Positions 11,548 to 23,950 of a stretch of 64,000 bases of DNA are shown here, piece by piece (the first letter of the stretch is position 1; every line of letters starts with the position of its first letter). The stretch comes from Crotophaga sulcirostris. Taxonomy: Eukaryota > Chordata > Aves > Cuculiformes > Crotophagidae. Location: NCBI GenBank assembly GCA_013397455.1, contig VYZB01000374.1:557718-621717 (forward strand), read 5' to 3'. The notes beneath the pieces were generated by a model. That model did not search any database and was not told where the DNA came from. It saw only the letters and a list, made by a program, of their open reading frames with translations. Made by a program: the position numbers and the translations under genes.

Positions 11548-12489
11548 GAGGAGGACTCAGAAACCAGGTTGCTTCTCTCAGAGTATAAAACCTCAGCACA
11601 TACATTGCACTGACCACTCTGCCTACTATTAAGCTGCTTACTGCATCACCTTTTCCTCGTAAACCAATGGACAATATCTTGGGATATCGTGGGAGAATCA
11701 CAAAAGGTCAGAATCAGCTGTACAAATACAATGTTTAAGCCCCAGGTTTGCATCCAGATCCAGCTGTGCAAGTTCTCCCAGCCTGGATCTGAATCCCTTT
11801 TCTTCAGAGTGGCTTTTTCCTGAGGGCAAACAGCTCATTGGCCAGACTTTTTGCTGTTCCTTGTTATGTGCTGGCAGAACTACACACAGTTGAACTGTTA
11901 ACTGTAAGGAGGGGTAACTGCTCCAGTGTGTTATCTAGACTGCAAAGAGTAAACTGTGCCTAGAAATAACAATTGCTGAGGGACAAAGCATTTATCCAAT
12001 GCGTATTGGATTTAACAACAGCGAATGAGTTGTCCCACAGGGAGTCCACAGAAGCCATTGGTGTGAATGTTTCAGGATGTTATCCTTGCCCTGTCCTAAG
12101 CAAAGGTGCCTGCTTACAGCCTTTGAGCACCAAAAAAACCAGAAATTGCCACCTTAAATCTTCTTCAATGGCCTGTTATATTCTGCAATAAAATGCAGCA
12201 CTCTGCTCCATACCCTCTTCTTTTCATTACCTGTGCTGAAGTAGTGTTACGGGAATGAGAGACTGGGGTCTACTTCTAATTTTTAATACTATTTTTAGAG
12301 GTAATCCTAATAAGGTGAAGGGCTATATTACCAAAGTCCATTGCATCCACTGCACAATTTTACAACTCCATTTTGTGGCAACATCCACATAACTGAACCT
12401 TCAACAACAATTCCCTTGATTATAAGTCTGTCACTGAGCAAATGGCCATCAAAAGCCTCTCCACCTACTTCTGATTTCCTGAACTTCAA
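11548..12489. other. Unique sequence, no gene recognised
   Basis: Nothing recognisable. A 72-codon plus-strand frame at 11,973-12,191 matches no family I know and has no splice context worth noting. Confidence 0.55.
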
Positions 12490-12790
12490 AATGGAATATT
12501 AAGTGCCATTTAGTCACTGACAGCAGCAATACTCCATTTATCAGCCTATTAGGTGCAGCAAGTAACACTAATGGGGGTGAATGTAAAATAACAAAGCCTA
12601 GCACTGATGTTTCTTTCCTCCTGCTGAAATGGATAATTCAGTAATTACCGAGCATGCCTCATTTAGTAGCCTGGCTAGAGGATAGGAAATGGGTTATTCA
12701 CAGGTTTCAGGGGGCTAAATTAAGCACCTGCTGTAATAATTTTATCTTCATTGTATCTTTTTGCATACTCTAATGATCAAATTTCACCAT
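12490..12790. promoter_or_regulatory. Hunch-level conserved noncoding candidate
   Basis: A non-repetitive, non-coding stretch with dense homeodomain-like sites (GGATAATTCAGTAATTACC at 12,631-12,649), an E-box-like CACCTG within GCTAAATTAAGCACCTGC near 12,713-12,732, and a GATA-like TTTATCTTC. The combination resembles a developmental enhancer, but that is an impression only. Confidence 0.2.
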
Positions 12791-13438
12791 AGGAAGATCT
12801 CTTTCAGGACCTTCACACAAGAATCTCAAGATTTCTGATACAAACTAAAGTCAGAGCAACATATCTAAGATATCACCTGTCATTCCCCACACCCTGAGGC
12901 TGCTGTGAAACTTGTTGTTTCTAGTCAGTCTGATGAATTACTATTTTGGTGAAGTGAGCAGTAACACCAAACCTATACAATCCATGCCACAATACACACT
13001 GGATCTTCTTTTTATGATGGTTTCCTCAATGGGAAACCATAGGTATGCCTGTAAGAAATACTGTACTATGCACAGCAAAATGTTCTGAAATTTCCAATCA
13101 AGTTGTTAGCCACTTTAAATTATTCTGCTTATTCCATCAGCTACAATAGCTTTTTCTGAAAAACTATGAGCTGATTGGCTCCCTTGGTCTCTGAATGCTA
13201 ATCATAAAATTTAAACAGGTCAGGATTGAAACTGGTGGAAATTATCAACATTTTTTCTAATTGAAAACAAAACTTTTAATAAGTCTTATAAGCTTTTCTT
13301 TCTTAAAGTGAAACTACCTCTATTTAATGTACCTCTTCATGTTTCTTTATGAGAAGCAGTCTGTTCTTAGCTAGATTATATGACTAGGAGCCAAATACGT
13401 GCCAGTAGCTAAAACATGTGCCAACAATTACTGAGGTT
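12791..13438. other. Unique AT-rich sequence, no gene recognised
   Basis: No repeat, RNA gene or plausible exon was recognised on either strand. Confidence 0.6.
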
Positions 13439-13709
13439 ACAGTATCACAGTATCCCAGTATTGCAAGGTTGGAAAGGACCTTTGAGATCATCGAGTCCAA
13501 CCTATAACCCAACACTAACACCAACCCAGCATCTAAACCCTGGCACTGAGTGCCTCATCCAATCTCCCCTTAAACACCTCCAGGGTTGGCGACTCCACCA
13601 CCTCCCAGGGCAGCGCATTCCAATGGCCAATCAACCTGTCAGGGAAGAACTTTTTCCTAATATCAAGCCTAAACTTTCTCTGATGAAGCTTGAGTCCATG
13701 TCCTCTAGG
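13439..13709 (-). mobile_element. CR1 LINE fragment, 5'-truncated, ATACTGTG-type tail
   Basis: The minus strand reads CR1 ORF2 C-terminus then 3' UTR then tail. The tail has an extra unit (ACAGTATCACAGTATCCCAG). The coding part, about 13,708 down to 13,533, still has an open frame (GRGLKL-type ... [17 protein letters not shown] ... ALSARV) and ends at the family stop. Truncation lies within the CATGTCCTCTAG segment, so roughly 270 bp remain. Confidence 0.95.
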
Positions 13710-14922
13710 TAACAGCCACCAGCCCAGGAAATGCATATGCAACATGCAGTACATATGCAGAAAAAAATGTATAGTCACTGCTTGAAAAACAGAAATAAAA
13801 ATATTCCAGAGAACTGACCCAAAACTAACATATTGCACATAGGCTACTCAAGCCCAGAGGCTTGAGCTTGCCTTTTACAAAGGAGTAAATTTCAGCCCGA
13901 ATGAGTGACTCTCATAAAACAGTACTTCTGCCACTCTGCTGGCCTGAGGATGGTCTTGTTAACTCTGAGAAAGGGGATACTTTTGGTAAGGAAATGTTTT
14001 GCTATGGGTATGACCGTAGTCATCTGAGAGTAGCAAACCACAGTGTGTCATTACAGAGCTTGCAAAAATGAAACAGCAGAGATTGAAATGTCAGCCTTGC
14101 TTTGATCGATCAGGATATTGCTGACAGTGAAAGGGGATAGATAAAAGCTGTAGCACTCTGAATCTGGGTTGAAATGATAACTCTTAGGACAAAATAATAT
14201 TGAAACAGATATTGTGTTTATAAGCTTTCTGTTAAATTCTATGAACCATACTGTTAGATGATGGTTTGAAATCAGATCTCTTTTCAAGGAAAAATTCAGG
14301 AAGGTTATTTTGCATGTAGTTTCTTTCGAGGTGTGATACATAAGCTGTTAAGAAGAAAGGTATTTTACATAACCCACAGGCTTTTCTCCTTTACAGTCAA
14401 AGGAAAAGGGGTCATCTGGTGAAATAAACCTCCAGCGACAGCCCCAGTGGCACAGTGTTATGTAGAATCCCATCCAAAGAATGGGAAGAAGGGTGATGGT
14501 ATTTTTGGTTTTATGTACCATTTCTTTGCCAGTCCTAGAATGATAATTACGTAGGTTTCCCATGAACGAGGTGGTGCTCACTCTTGCAGTTTGACTCTTG
14601 ACTTTGTGGTGTTAAATTCCTAATCCATCCCTGCAATTACGCACAACGACATTCTGATTAATCATATTAGATTTCTTAGGCAATTAGTGTGCTTGGTTTT
14701 GGAGTTATACCAAAATTTTATCTCTAGTTATTATCCCTTCTTTTCCACATAGACATCTTTCACTGCCTATTTTAATTTCCTCCACAAGCTTAACCTAGTG
14801 CAGGTCTCATTAGATCTGTGCACTTCAATACCCCACAGTTTTCTATTTATATGATTTTTGTAAGTTTTCTGCTCTCATGTAATATCTTTATAGATAGTGA
14901 TGAAGAACCTTTTTGTTTGCAG

Positions 14923-14964
14923 CTTTCCAGATATTAGGAATTACCAACCCTTCTCAAAGTTACT
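14923..14964 (+). other. Candidate 42-bp microexon (weak)
   Basis: A pyrimidine-rich acceptor (CCTTTTTGTTTGCAG) immediately precedes the segment and a full-consensus GTAAGT donor immediately follows it. Two of the three frames are open through its 42 bases. Nothing in the translation is recognisable and such spacing arises by chance in kilobases of AT-rich DNA. Confidence 0.12.
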
Positions 14965-15090
14965 GTAAGTTCAGTTGATTTTTCTTTGTCACCTACTTCA
15001 TTTATGTCTCTATAATTGCTAGAGTTGAACTTTCCTAATACCCTCATCTCTTTCCTATTGCACATGATTTTGACCCAGAAGAGTGGCATT

Positions 15091-15122
15091 GCTATCTATC
15101 TACCTATCTATTCTATTCTATT
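15091..15122. repeat. Short interrupted (CTAT)n / (CTATT)n microsatellite
   Basis: The tract runs CTATCTATCTACCTATCTA and then switches to ATTCT-type pentamers. It is about 32 bp long and interrupted. Confidence 0.75.
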
Positions 15123-18100
15123 AATATACATCGGGAACTCTACATACATTTTTATCTTTCCTTAATAAATTGTATCCCCCAGTACCTGCACAGTTAACCC
15201 ATATTCCTGTTACCCCGTGATACTCAATTTCACATCTTCCATGAACAATTCTGTTTTTTCCACCTTCTTACCCATTCTTCTTGCTTTACAAAAAAAAGCA
15301 TGTTAGGTTTTTTTTCTGAAATCCACTGAGGAAACTTCTCTTAATTTTCCTTAACTGTATCTGTCTCATCATGACTCACAAGAACTACTGTTTTTTTACT
15401 GATGCTCAAACTTCTACTCTCCGATATAGCTTCATCCTTTGATATGTCCTTCTTATTTTGACATCTCTGTATATTTAAGAAGTGTTTTCATCAGCCAAGC
15501 CAAACACAACCCCAGAAGGCTCCTAGCCCACCTACTCCAGTGGAGTTCATCAGTCCAGAGGAGCTCTTGTTCCAGGAATGCTTCCCAACAGTCATACATC
15601 CCCAGACTTTCCTTCCAGCATTTATGCTTGAGCCATCTGTTCATCTTTGTTTTCTTGCCATGTCTTTTCTCCCCTTCTCTGGGGACTGAAAGACTTCCAC
15701 TGAATGTAATGCACATTGAAATATCATTGCCACCTGGCAGGAAGAAAAAGTCTTCAATGCTGCGAGTGTTACACCACTGAAAACTGAAACCATGTTTACA
15801 TATATGCTTCCTGCAGCCAAACCTTGATCCCTCCAGTGGCTACTGGGCCAGCTAAATGGGACAGCTTTTCTCTCTTTCCCAGCTGCTTCTCTGTGATCCT
15901 ATTAGAGAGCAAGGCAAAGGGAAAAAATGAAGCAATGCAACTGGAGAAGGCAAGGGCAGATATGGAACAAGATGCAAATTTTTTGTAATTATTTATAGGT
16001 AGCGTGTATTTGGTGTTGGAAAAATATACATCTTGGAGCTCCTGTGACCCTGTTGAGCAGCATAGTAATGTTCTTCTATAGCAGATCTTATAAATGGGAA
16101 TGTGGAATAAGTTAGTAAATATCCTCAGGTAACTCCTGGCCAAAGTAATGTCTGTGGAATTCTTTTACTTTGATTTAAGCACGGCTGGGATTGCACGTCC
16201 ATTATTTAGGTGTATTGCCTTTACAACAGCAAAGACAGGAACTGAAGGAAAGAAAGAGAAGGTGCTTGGAATACTTTCCTTACAGACTCAACAGTTCTGG
16301 TTCAGGAGCCTAAAAGTTTTCTGAGCTTAATGACTTTTACCTCACTGCCTTTAAACCACTTTCACATAGGAAACTGCATCTTTCTGTCCTTATAACTTAT
16401 CTGATGGAGGATAACATCAGCCTACAGTGACAAAGGGTATTGCAGGCAGCTGTGAAGGTGAGAGCAACTCTGCCTACACCCCACCCAGCCATAAATCCAA
16501 AGGTTGTGTGATGATTTTAGCAAGATGCTAAGGCTCAGCAGCCTAGTCAGCCACAGCTCAGTGCTCCGACTGCACAGCTTCTGCTCACATTGGAGACCAG
16601 AGTACAGACAAGCATGCTGTGGAGGTGGCCCCTGCCTTGCTTGATGCTCATATTTTAAGTTATTTAATCAGAAAAGGCAAAAGAAAGACTGTACGGATAT
16701 CAGAGGTATTCATTCAATTTCATCTGAAAGATGTCAAAACAGACTGAAACTTTTCAACCAGGACCAAGATGACAATTAAGAGAGAAGCCTGCAGGATTGG
16801 GAGTGATAGATGGGGAAGGTACTTCACTTGTCCATAGTGCACCAAGAATAGGGCACTCATATGAATTCAAAGCTACATTTTCTCATACAATCTAAAATTA
16901 AACTGTGGACTCCACTGCCAAAGAATAGTTTGGTGGTCAAAAAACAATAAGAGAAATTCAGGGATGGCAAATATATTAGCAGTTATTAAACATAGATTAG
17001 TGGGCTTTAAGCACTGTCTTCCAAAGGAAGCCTTTGCCTCAGGAGCTCAGTAAATCTCTTCCAATAAGGGAAGTTCCGTTACTTCCTTATGCCATTGGGT
17101 TATTTCTCTAAACATCTAATCTTGATACTTTTATAGATAAGATGCTGATCTAAACAAATGTGCCAGCTCTTAAAATACACATTTTCACATCCTCTTTTTA
17201 TGCTTTGATATGTATATTTACCAGTTTAGACTTCTTTACACACTGCTATTCTGCACATAAGTATGACAAAATCCTAACAGAATAAAGGTCTGCACTTGTA
17301 AGAGGGTCGTGCTTACATTGCTTTGCACACTACCTTTAAAGCTAACTTATTATTTACATCGAATTCTTATAACCTTTTGTTTCTTAAAAAAGCAGATACC
17401 TACACAAGAGCTGCTGGTGGAAAATACAGCCACAAACAAATGCAAAGAAGTGCCAGCTGCTGTCCCTGAACTTCATAATGCATGATGCCTCTGACACACA
17501 GCATCTTCTCTCCCACTTACTGGAAAGACAAAGGTTTCTTTTATCCCATCATTTCTGTAACTGCTTGAAAGGGTGAGGCAGGATCTCTTCATCCATTAGT
17601 GTTTACAGCATCCGAATTTCTTCCCATCAACACGAGGCAGAAAAAAGGCTATTGGTCAAACAGCAGTGACCTGAGTCGCTTGCTCAGGTCAGAAACCGCA
17701 TATGATTTTGAAAATATAGATACATAAACTTAAGCAGAGACCTTCTACATACCAAAAAAAATGATTACAGCATCTCATCAGTTAGAGCTTTTTTCCTGCC
17801 TTTTCTTTTTCTTTTCTTCATGTGCTAGAATCAATCAGTTTTAGGGTGGGATCTCGGACTGATTTATTTCCAAGTTACACGGTCAGAATACATAAATTAC
17901 TGTAGATTTCAATATGAAAGTAAGTATTTTGTGGAAAAAAAACCCACACCAAATAAACTAACCAACACTTTGGACACACAAGGAATGCAAAACCCACCCA
18001 CCTCAAAACCTCAAATGCTTGAAGTGGTATTACATAACCATTGTTGCCATAAATTGTTTTTTTTTCCTTACTAGGTAGCTTTTCACACCTATAGAAAGTG

Positions 18101-18130
18101 GCAGTGCCCTACAAATAATTAGTTTCTATT

Positions 18131-18371
18131 TATCACAGTATTACAAGGTTGGAAAGGACCTCTGAGATCATTGAGTCCAACCTATAACCCAACACCAACA
18201 CCAACCCAGCATCTAAACCATGGCACTGAGTGCCTCAGCCAATCTCCCCTTAAACACCTCCAGGGTTGGCGACTCCACCACCTCCCCGGGCAGCGCATTC
18301 CAATGGCCAGTCACCCTTTCATTGAAGAACTTTTTCCTGATATCAAGCCTAAACTTTCCCTGACGAAGCTA
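18131..18371 (-). mobile_element. CR1 LINE fragment, 5'-truncated, ATACTGTG-type tail
   Basis: The sequence opens with TATCACAGTATTACAAGG and follows the antisense CR1 3' UTR and ORF2 C-terminus. It breaks off at CTGACGAAGCT, so the copy is about 240 bp. The UTR and coding part are close to those of the copies at 13.4 and 19.8 kb. Confidence 0.95.
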
Positions 18372-19762
18372 ATCTGAGCCATTTGTCTCTAAAATGTTCT
18401 TATTTGAATCCCCTCTCTATTTTACCATTCAATAAACACTAACCATTTTGTATGAAGTCTACATGATGCTTAATGGCCATATACTGAATATTGCATAGTT
18501 CAGATGCAAGGGCCACAGTTGCGATGTACCTGAAGTGCGGTGCTATCACAGCACTGAAGAAAACTGAGCAACTTCACAACAACCAGCCATCATTAAGCAG
18601 CTGGATGGGGGTTTTATGGCACAGAGCCTCTCTCTGATTTAATAAATGAACTGCAGTTTTATATACGGCAAGATCACATTTGTTTCAGTGCTAGGAGGTG
18701 TGAACAGTGTTTAGATCTATGGACAGTGTTTAGATCTATGGAACCACGTTAGCTTCACCGCATAAAGTAGTGAGAACCTAAAGAGTTGTGCACTTCTATA
18801 AGTTCTTGAAGAGTATGTAGCAGCAAAACATGAGCTACCCCAGCCTGAAAAAAAAATAAAAGAGTTTGCTCTAGGTAATATTTCAAAAGACAAGCATTTT
18901 CTTTGTATTTGCTTCTCTCCCTGGAGCTATAATTAATTATTTAAGTATTATCTATATAGTACAGGATTTGTGCTTTTATTTTGTTTATTTGTCTATTTTA
19001 TCACAGGCTAGTTACAGGGGCAAGCATGCTGAGTCAACATAGGTGTGAATCTCTGCACTTTAGTTAGTTGAAATAGGCAGACTGACACCCAAGAGTTTTT
19101 TATTGAGTTATTAATAATGGACTTTATTGCTGTTTCTCAAGCAACACTGTTGACAAGGTATGCTTTCCTTTTTTTTTAATCCTCTCATTTATTTTTAATA
19201 ATGGTAGAAAACCAAGATATGTCAGTGCATCTAACCAATCCCCAGTCTGGTGCATAGTGTGTGATGTCAAGAAGGACTCTCCAGGTAAATGTAGCACTGT
19301 AAAATGTTTGCAACACAGAAGCCTTTGAGCTAGTTCTGAATGACCTGATATAGCCACTTGGCAGAGCATTTCACTACACACAAGTGTCAGCTTGGTTTCT
19401 AAAAGCAGCACATTACATCAGTGCTGCCTTCTGCCAGGACTAACTGGGTCAGCAAAGCACCCCACCAAGGCAGCCATGTGGTTTCTAGTCCTAGAGGTCA
19501 TTGTTTTGGAGCTAGGTTATCCCTCTGCATAGTGCTGGTTGTCCCACTTTAAAGTCTAGACCCTCAGCTGATGACTTCACGACTAGCTGAAAGATCCACA
19601 TTTGTTAATTCTCCTTTACAAGTTAACTGTATTTACGGATACAAATCTCTGCAGTCTATAATTCATTTGAGAACATTTGTAAACTTATCCCCTTGTTGCT
19701 TAAGAGTGTAACAAAGACACAGGAACCATTTTTACAAAATGACCAGAATTTAGGAGAAGACA
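18372..19762. other. Unique AT-rich sequence with a 19-bp tandem duplication
   Basis: Apart from the perfect duplication at 18,704-18,741 (separate entry) nothing was recognised on either strand. The 95-codon minus-strand frame at 19,124-19,411 has no recognisable content. Confidence 0.55.
18704..18741. repeat. Perfect 19-bp tandem duplication
   Basis: ACAGTGTTTAGATCTATGG occurs twice without a spacer (18,704-18,722 and 18,723-18,741). Identity of the two units suggests a recent slippage or duplication event, or a copy error in assembly. Confidence 0.9.
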
Positions 19763-20162
19763 CAGTCACAGTATCAAAGTATTACAAGGTTGGAAAGGAC
19801 CTCTGAGATCATCGAGTCCAACCTAGAACCCAACACTAACACCAACCCATCATCTAAACCCTGGCACTGAGTGCCTCATCCAATCTCCCCTTAAACACCT
19901 CCAGGGTTGGCGACTCCACCACCTCCCTGGGCAGCGCATTCCCATGGCCAATCACCCTTTCAGTGAAGAACTTTTTCCTAATATCAAGCCTAAACCTCCC
20001 CTGACAAAGCTTGAGTCCACGTCCTCTGGTTCTTGAGTCCATGTCCTTTCTACTCCTGGTCACCTGAGAGAAGAGCCCAACCCCTGCCTGACTACAAACT
20101 CCTTTTAGGCAGTTGTAGAGAGCAATAAGGTCACCCCTGATCCTCCTCTTTTTCAGGCTAAA
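19763..20162 (-). mobile_element. CR1 LINE fragment, about 400 bp, with internal duplication
   Basis: The second-longest CR1 copy here, on the minus strand. Its frame (20,162 down to 19,854) reads [18 protein letters not shown], then the VGLFSQVTR region, then [19 protein letters not shown] and ends ...ALSARV. It is open throughout. It carries extra residues between VTR and GLKL, caused by a near-duplicate of CTTGAGTCCACGTCCTCT (20,010-20,027) at 20,032-20,049. The tail reads CACAGTCACAGTATCAAAGT. The open frame despite an insertion suggests the duplication kept the reading frame. Confidence 0.95.
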
Positions 20163-20164
20163 AT

Positions 20165-20205
20165 CCTGTTTTACTGGATAAAAACCCTGTTTTAGTGGAT
20201 AAAAA
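20165..20205. repeat. Two imperfect 20-bp direct repeats at a CR1 truncation point
   Basis: CCTGTTTTACTGGATAAAAA (20,165-20,184) is followed after one base by CCTGTTTTAGTGGATAAAAA (20,186-20,205), with a single mismatch. They sit next to the 5' truncation point of the CR1 copy that ends near 20,162. Confidence 0.85.
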
Positions 20206-23200
20206 GGAGTTTCAGTAAATTCAATGCTGTCAAATTCCATGATAGAAATGCGATAACTTTTGAAAGAATCTCCACCACAGAACCAAACAATGTGAGGTCA
20301 CACTGCATTGGCAAACCTGCACTGATCTCGAAACAAAGCAGAGGAAAGGTTAAAAAGATCCTGCATGTGGCTTCTTTCCAAGTTCTGAGGTAATCTGTGA
20401 ATGACAGTGCTTACTTCTATCAATACTTTCTTGGCAATAGGAAGGAAAAATACGTGGACAGGAGACAGGGCATAAGTCCAAAGAGCCACCGTGTTCCAGT
20501 CAATGTGAGCTGGCATGAAAACCCCTTGAAACCATAACTGGCTATAATTGCTCATAGCGGCACTGAGAAAGGGAAGCCACAGACAAACAAATCACAGCTG
20601 GCAGTCTGGCCCCTTACATTGCTTTGTACTGTTCATACAAATGTTTTTAAAATGTGTAAATTACAAATTTATACAAACCTATTAAAATGTAAAATGTAAC
20701 AACACTAGATTCTGTTAAATCCTTTACTTGAATTAGAGACTGAAGTATCTAAGCCTGGATCAGTGCAATATAAAACATGTAGATCTCCAGGTGTAATTAT
20801 TGAAGGAGATCAAATTGTGTGACATCAGTTTATTGTATTGCCATTGCTACCCTCCACTTCCTGGCTGTAACACACGCAGGGGGTCAATAGCCTGGCTTTG
20901 GTCATTGCACATGAAATGAGTTGTAACTTACTTGCTGGTATTTCCAGGTCTGCTGAGACATCTTTCCTTATGTTATGAGGTTTTGGGAGTGGGAATCACG
21001 CTGTTATTATTATTATCTGAGGTCAAAGAAGGCCACGATTGCTGCCTAGGTCCTGCAGCATTTATCCTAAACGAAATAATGAATTCCAGGGTCCTCTGAG
21101 GTGTGAGTTTGTAAGGCACGTGCCTGTCTATGCACACTTCTCCAATAATAATATCACATTCAAAATGATTAATGCAGGAGTGCATTGTTGGCCAGTAATA
21201 TCAGCGATTTATTGTAAGTTTACAGGAGGTTTTAGCTTTGGGATGATGGAGCAGGAGTTCAGGGGCAGTCAGAAAGGGAATCCTGACTTCATAAAGGCTA
21301 ATTATTCTGAGCTCAAACTAGACTGGGCTAGGTTTCTCACAAATGTGAGGTGGGGTCCACGACATTGCTACTCATTTGAAAAAAAAAAGACCCTGCAGAT
21401 TTCAATTTAACATGGTGCATGTTTTAAGGAAAGTTCAGGACAGCTGCCTGGTCACTGCATTAGTGAAGTGCTTTTACCTGTAACAACGGAGAGAAGGTAC
21501 AAGTGAAAGGGCAGAAAACCTGGGGTGCCTATTATTTCAATGCTCTCCATTTGAGGACAATTTCTAAAATGTGGAACAAAGATTAAATTCTAATTATTTG
21601 GGACTCTGAGACCAGAAGAAAGCTTTTGGCACCTGAAGAGTAGGTTCAGGTCAATTCATTGCAAGATACTGAAGTGGAAAAGCAGAAATGTGCCAAATCC
21701 TTTTTCTAGTCAATATCTTTTCAAAAGTTAGGAAACTACTTGTAGTAGCAGGGGTATAGGCTACTGATATTAAGCAGACTCTGAGTTGTAGTTTCACAGG
21801 TATCTACATATTTAATTATAGTGTTTTGACTGAGTTCTGTTGAGTCCTTCAAACTAACATTCAGAGGAATTCAAATTCAGTTATTCTGCAGCTCATACAG
21901 CATTAGATTAAAACTAGATTTAGAACAAGATCCCAGGGGCTACAAGAAAAAGAGGCTTGTATGCTGCTACTAAGACTAATACAGTCATAGTTTATTAATG
22001 TAGACAGCAATGCATAATGAAACATCATTAATTCTCACACGTAATATTAGTTTCTAATTTGAGGAATTGTGTCCAATTATCTGTAGTTTAGTTATTCAGA
22101 TTTATAGCTTGGAAACTTAGAACTAGAAAGTGCTGAATTCTTCTCCATTATCTGAGAAGTCTGAAAAATAAAATACCTGCTCCTTTTGAGGCCTGTATAC
22201 TTCTGACGTTTTCTTCTGGATTTATGATTCAGTTCTCCAAAGAAAGCACTGAAAAGCCATTTGGTGACTTTCACTGCATCCCTTAATCCAGACAATTTTA
22301 TTTTGCATTGTTTTTATCTGTAAAATGGCTTTTTATTTCAGTAACAATTTTAGGGACTATTGTTTAGGGCAAATAGTTTCTGAAAAGAAGCACCCAGAGG
22401 CATGTCCCAACAAAAATTTTCAAGCTTTATAATTATGAAGGCCACTAAGTACCTGTTTAGTATCTCAGACCATGACTTTCTATCAAGAAAGTAAGGATGT
22501 CTCACCATAATGTCAGCCGAGCAAGCACCTGTTACTACCAAGGGTCATTTTTTAGAAATGGCCATTGGAATTCCATATATCCTGTTTCCTACCTGAGTTC
22601 AGGGCCACCCTGAAGCTCCTCACTGCAATGGCTTAAGAATTGGACCCTTTAAATAAGAAATATGTCACTCCCCATAGAAAGCACTGCTGATCTCAGCTGC
22701 AAGGCTTGCTCAGCCTGCTCAGCAGGGGAGCATGAAGATGTCAGGTAAATATAATCATGCTATTTGTGGAAAGTGTGAGATGAGAAAGAGGGAGGGTAAT
22801 GAAGCAGAGACAGAGCAATTCAGTTTGCCAGCCTATTTAGGTAGATTGTCTTTCTCTAATTGTTTTTCTCCCTGGAGGTACAAACACAGCAAATTTCGAT
22901 ACCATGAAGTTAAGCTTTATTATTGCAGCTTTCAGTTCTTTCACAAAGAAATATGTGCTGTATTATAGCAGTGCCTAGTAGCAACACTATAGTTAAGGAT
23001 GTGTCAGCAGTTGTGCTACAGACTTCTATTTTTCCATGAGATGTAAAAAGTTGTTTCAGGCTAAAATTAGGCTTATTGGGTAGGTGTCTCCTTTCATATC
23101 AGTTTAGAGAAAAAAATTCCTAGGAATGTTCTTTGGTAATTGCAGATGATAACAGCCCTTTCAAAAAGTACCCAGAAAAACCCTGACACGTTATCATCTA

Positions 23201-23685
23201 CATTACAAAAGGCTGGATAGATACAAGTTAAATGTATCATTTTGCAAGTGTTTAAGTATTGCCCCTGGTGACTTCAGTCATTGTCTTCAGGATGAAATGA
23301 ATTTCATTTCAGTGTAACAAAAATCTAAATTTTAATGGGCTTTGTCCAGCAGAAGTCAATCCAACAAAGCATATATTTATCTCATTAACACTTAAATACA
23401 CGAACAGCTCTTTTGAAACCACCAAGACAAGATTGTTCATCATCGCACAGGACGGAGTTCAGAAGAAAACAAAATGCAGGCCTATTTTAAAATTCAAGCA
23501 GACCCTTAAGGACATAATATTTCTGTGTTTCCTTGCTCTATTTCATAGTGAAAATAGCAATTTTAAAGAGTTTATAAAAAGTCCTTAGGCAGGCAAAAAA
23601 TACTTGAAGAAAGTTTATTCTAAAAAGTAAGGTCAGTAAGCATGTATTTAGATTACTTTTTATTATTATATTATTTATTACATTT
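20206..23685. other. Unique AT-rich sequence up to the assembly gap, no gene recognised
   Basis: About 3.5 kb without a recognised repeat or gene. Frames up to 123 codons (21,039-21,410) overlap antisense frames and do not resemble a protein family. Composition becomes very AT-rich as the gap is approached. Confidence 0.55.
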
Positions 23686-23740
23686 NNNNNNNNNNNNNNN
23701 NNNNNNNNNNNNNNNNNNNNNNNNNNNNNNNNNNNNNNNN
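23686..23740. other. Assembly gap (55 N)
   Basis: A run of 55 Ns is flanked by TTTTTATTATTATATTATTT on the left and ATAATATAATATAATTATAT on the right. Unresolved AT-rich simple sequence is the probable cause. The true length is not known from the N count. Confidence 0.98.
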
Positions 23741-23950
23741 ATAATATAATATAATTATATTTAGATAGTGGCTATGGGCTGACATCCCAAAGTTCTAGCC
23801 ACACAAATTGCAGACACCAGTAAAGCAGTAAACTTCAAAGTAACAGAGAGGAAAGTAAGCCCAGAAGTTAGATGTAATGACTGACAGGAAAGGAAGCTAA
23901 TGATAAAGTAGTAAGACCTAACCCTTACATCACCTACTTAGGACGAGATC

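Larger units (their letters stand above)
13710..18130. other. Long unique AT-rich stretch, no gene recognised
   Basis: About 4.4 kb without a recognised mobile element. It contains a short tetranucleotide tract near 15,091-15,122 and one weak microexon-like pattern (14,923-14,964), both listed separately. Frames of 96-115 codons at 14,051-14,341, 15,439-15,780 and 15,796-16,143 match nothing known and lack codon-like character. Confidence 0.55.

Noticed and set aside
19854..20240. 128-codon minus-strand frame as a gene
   Set aside because: Most of it encodes the C-terminus of CR1 ORF2; it is a transposon remnant.
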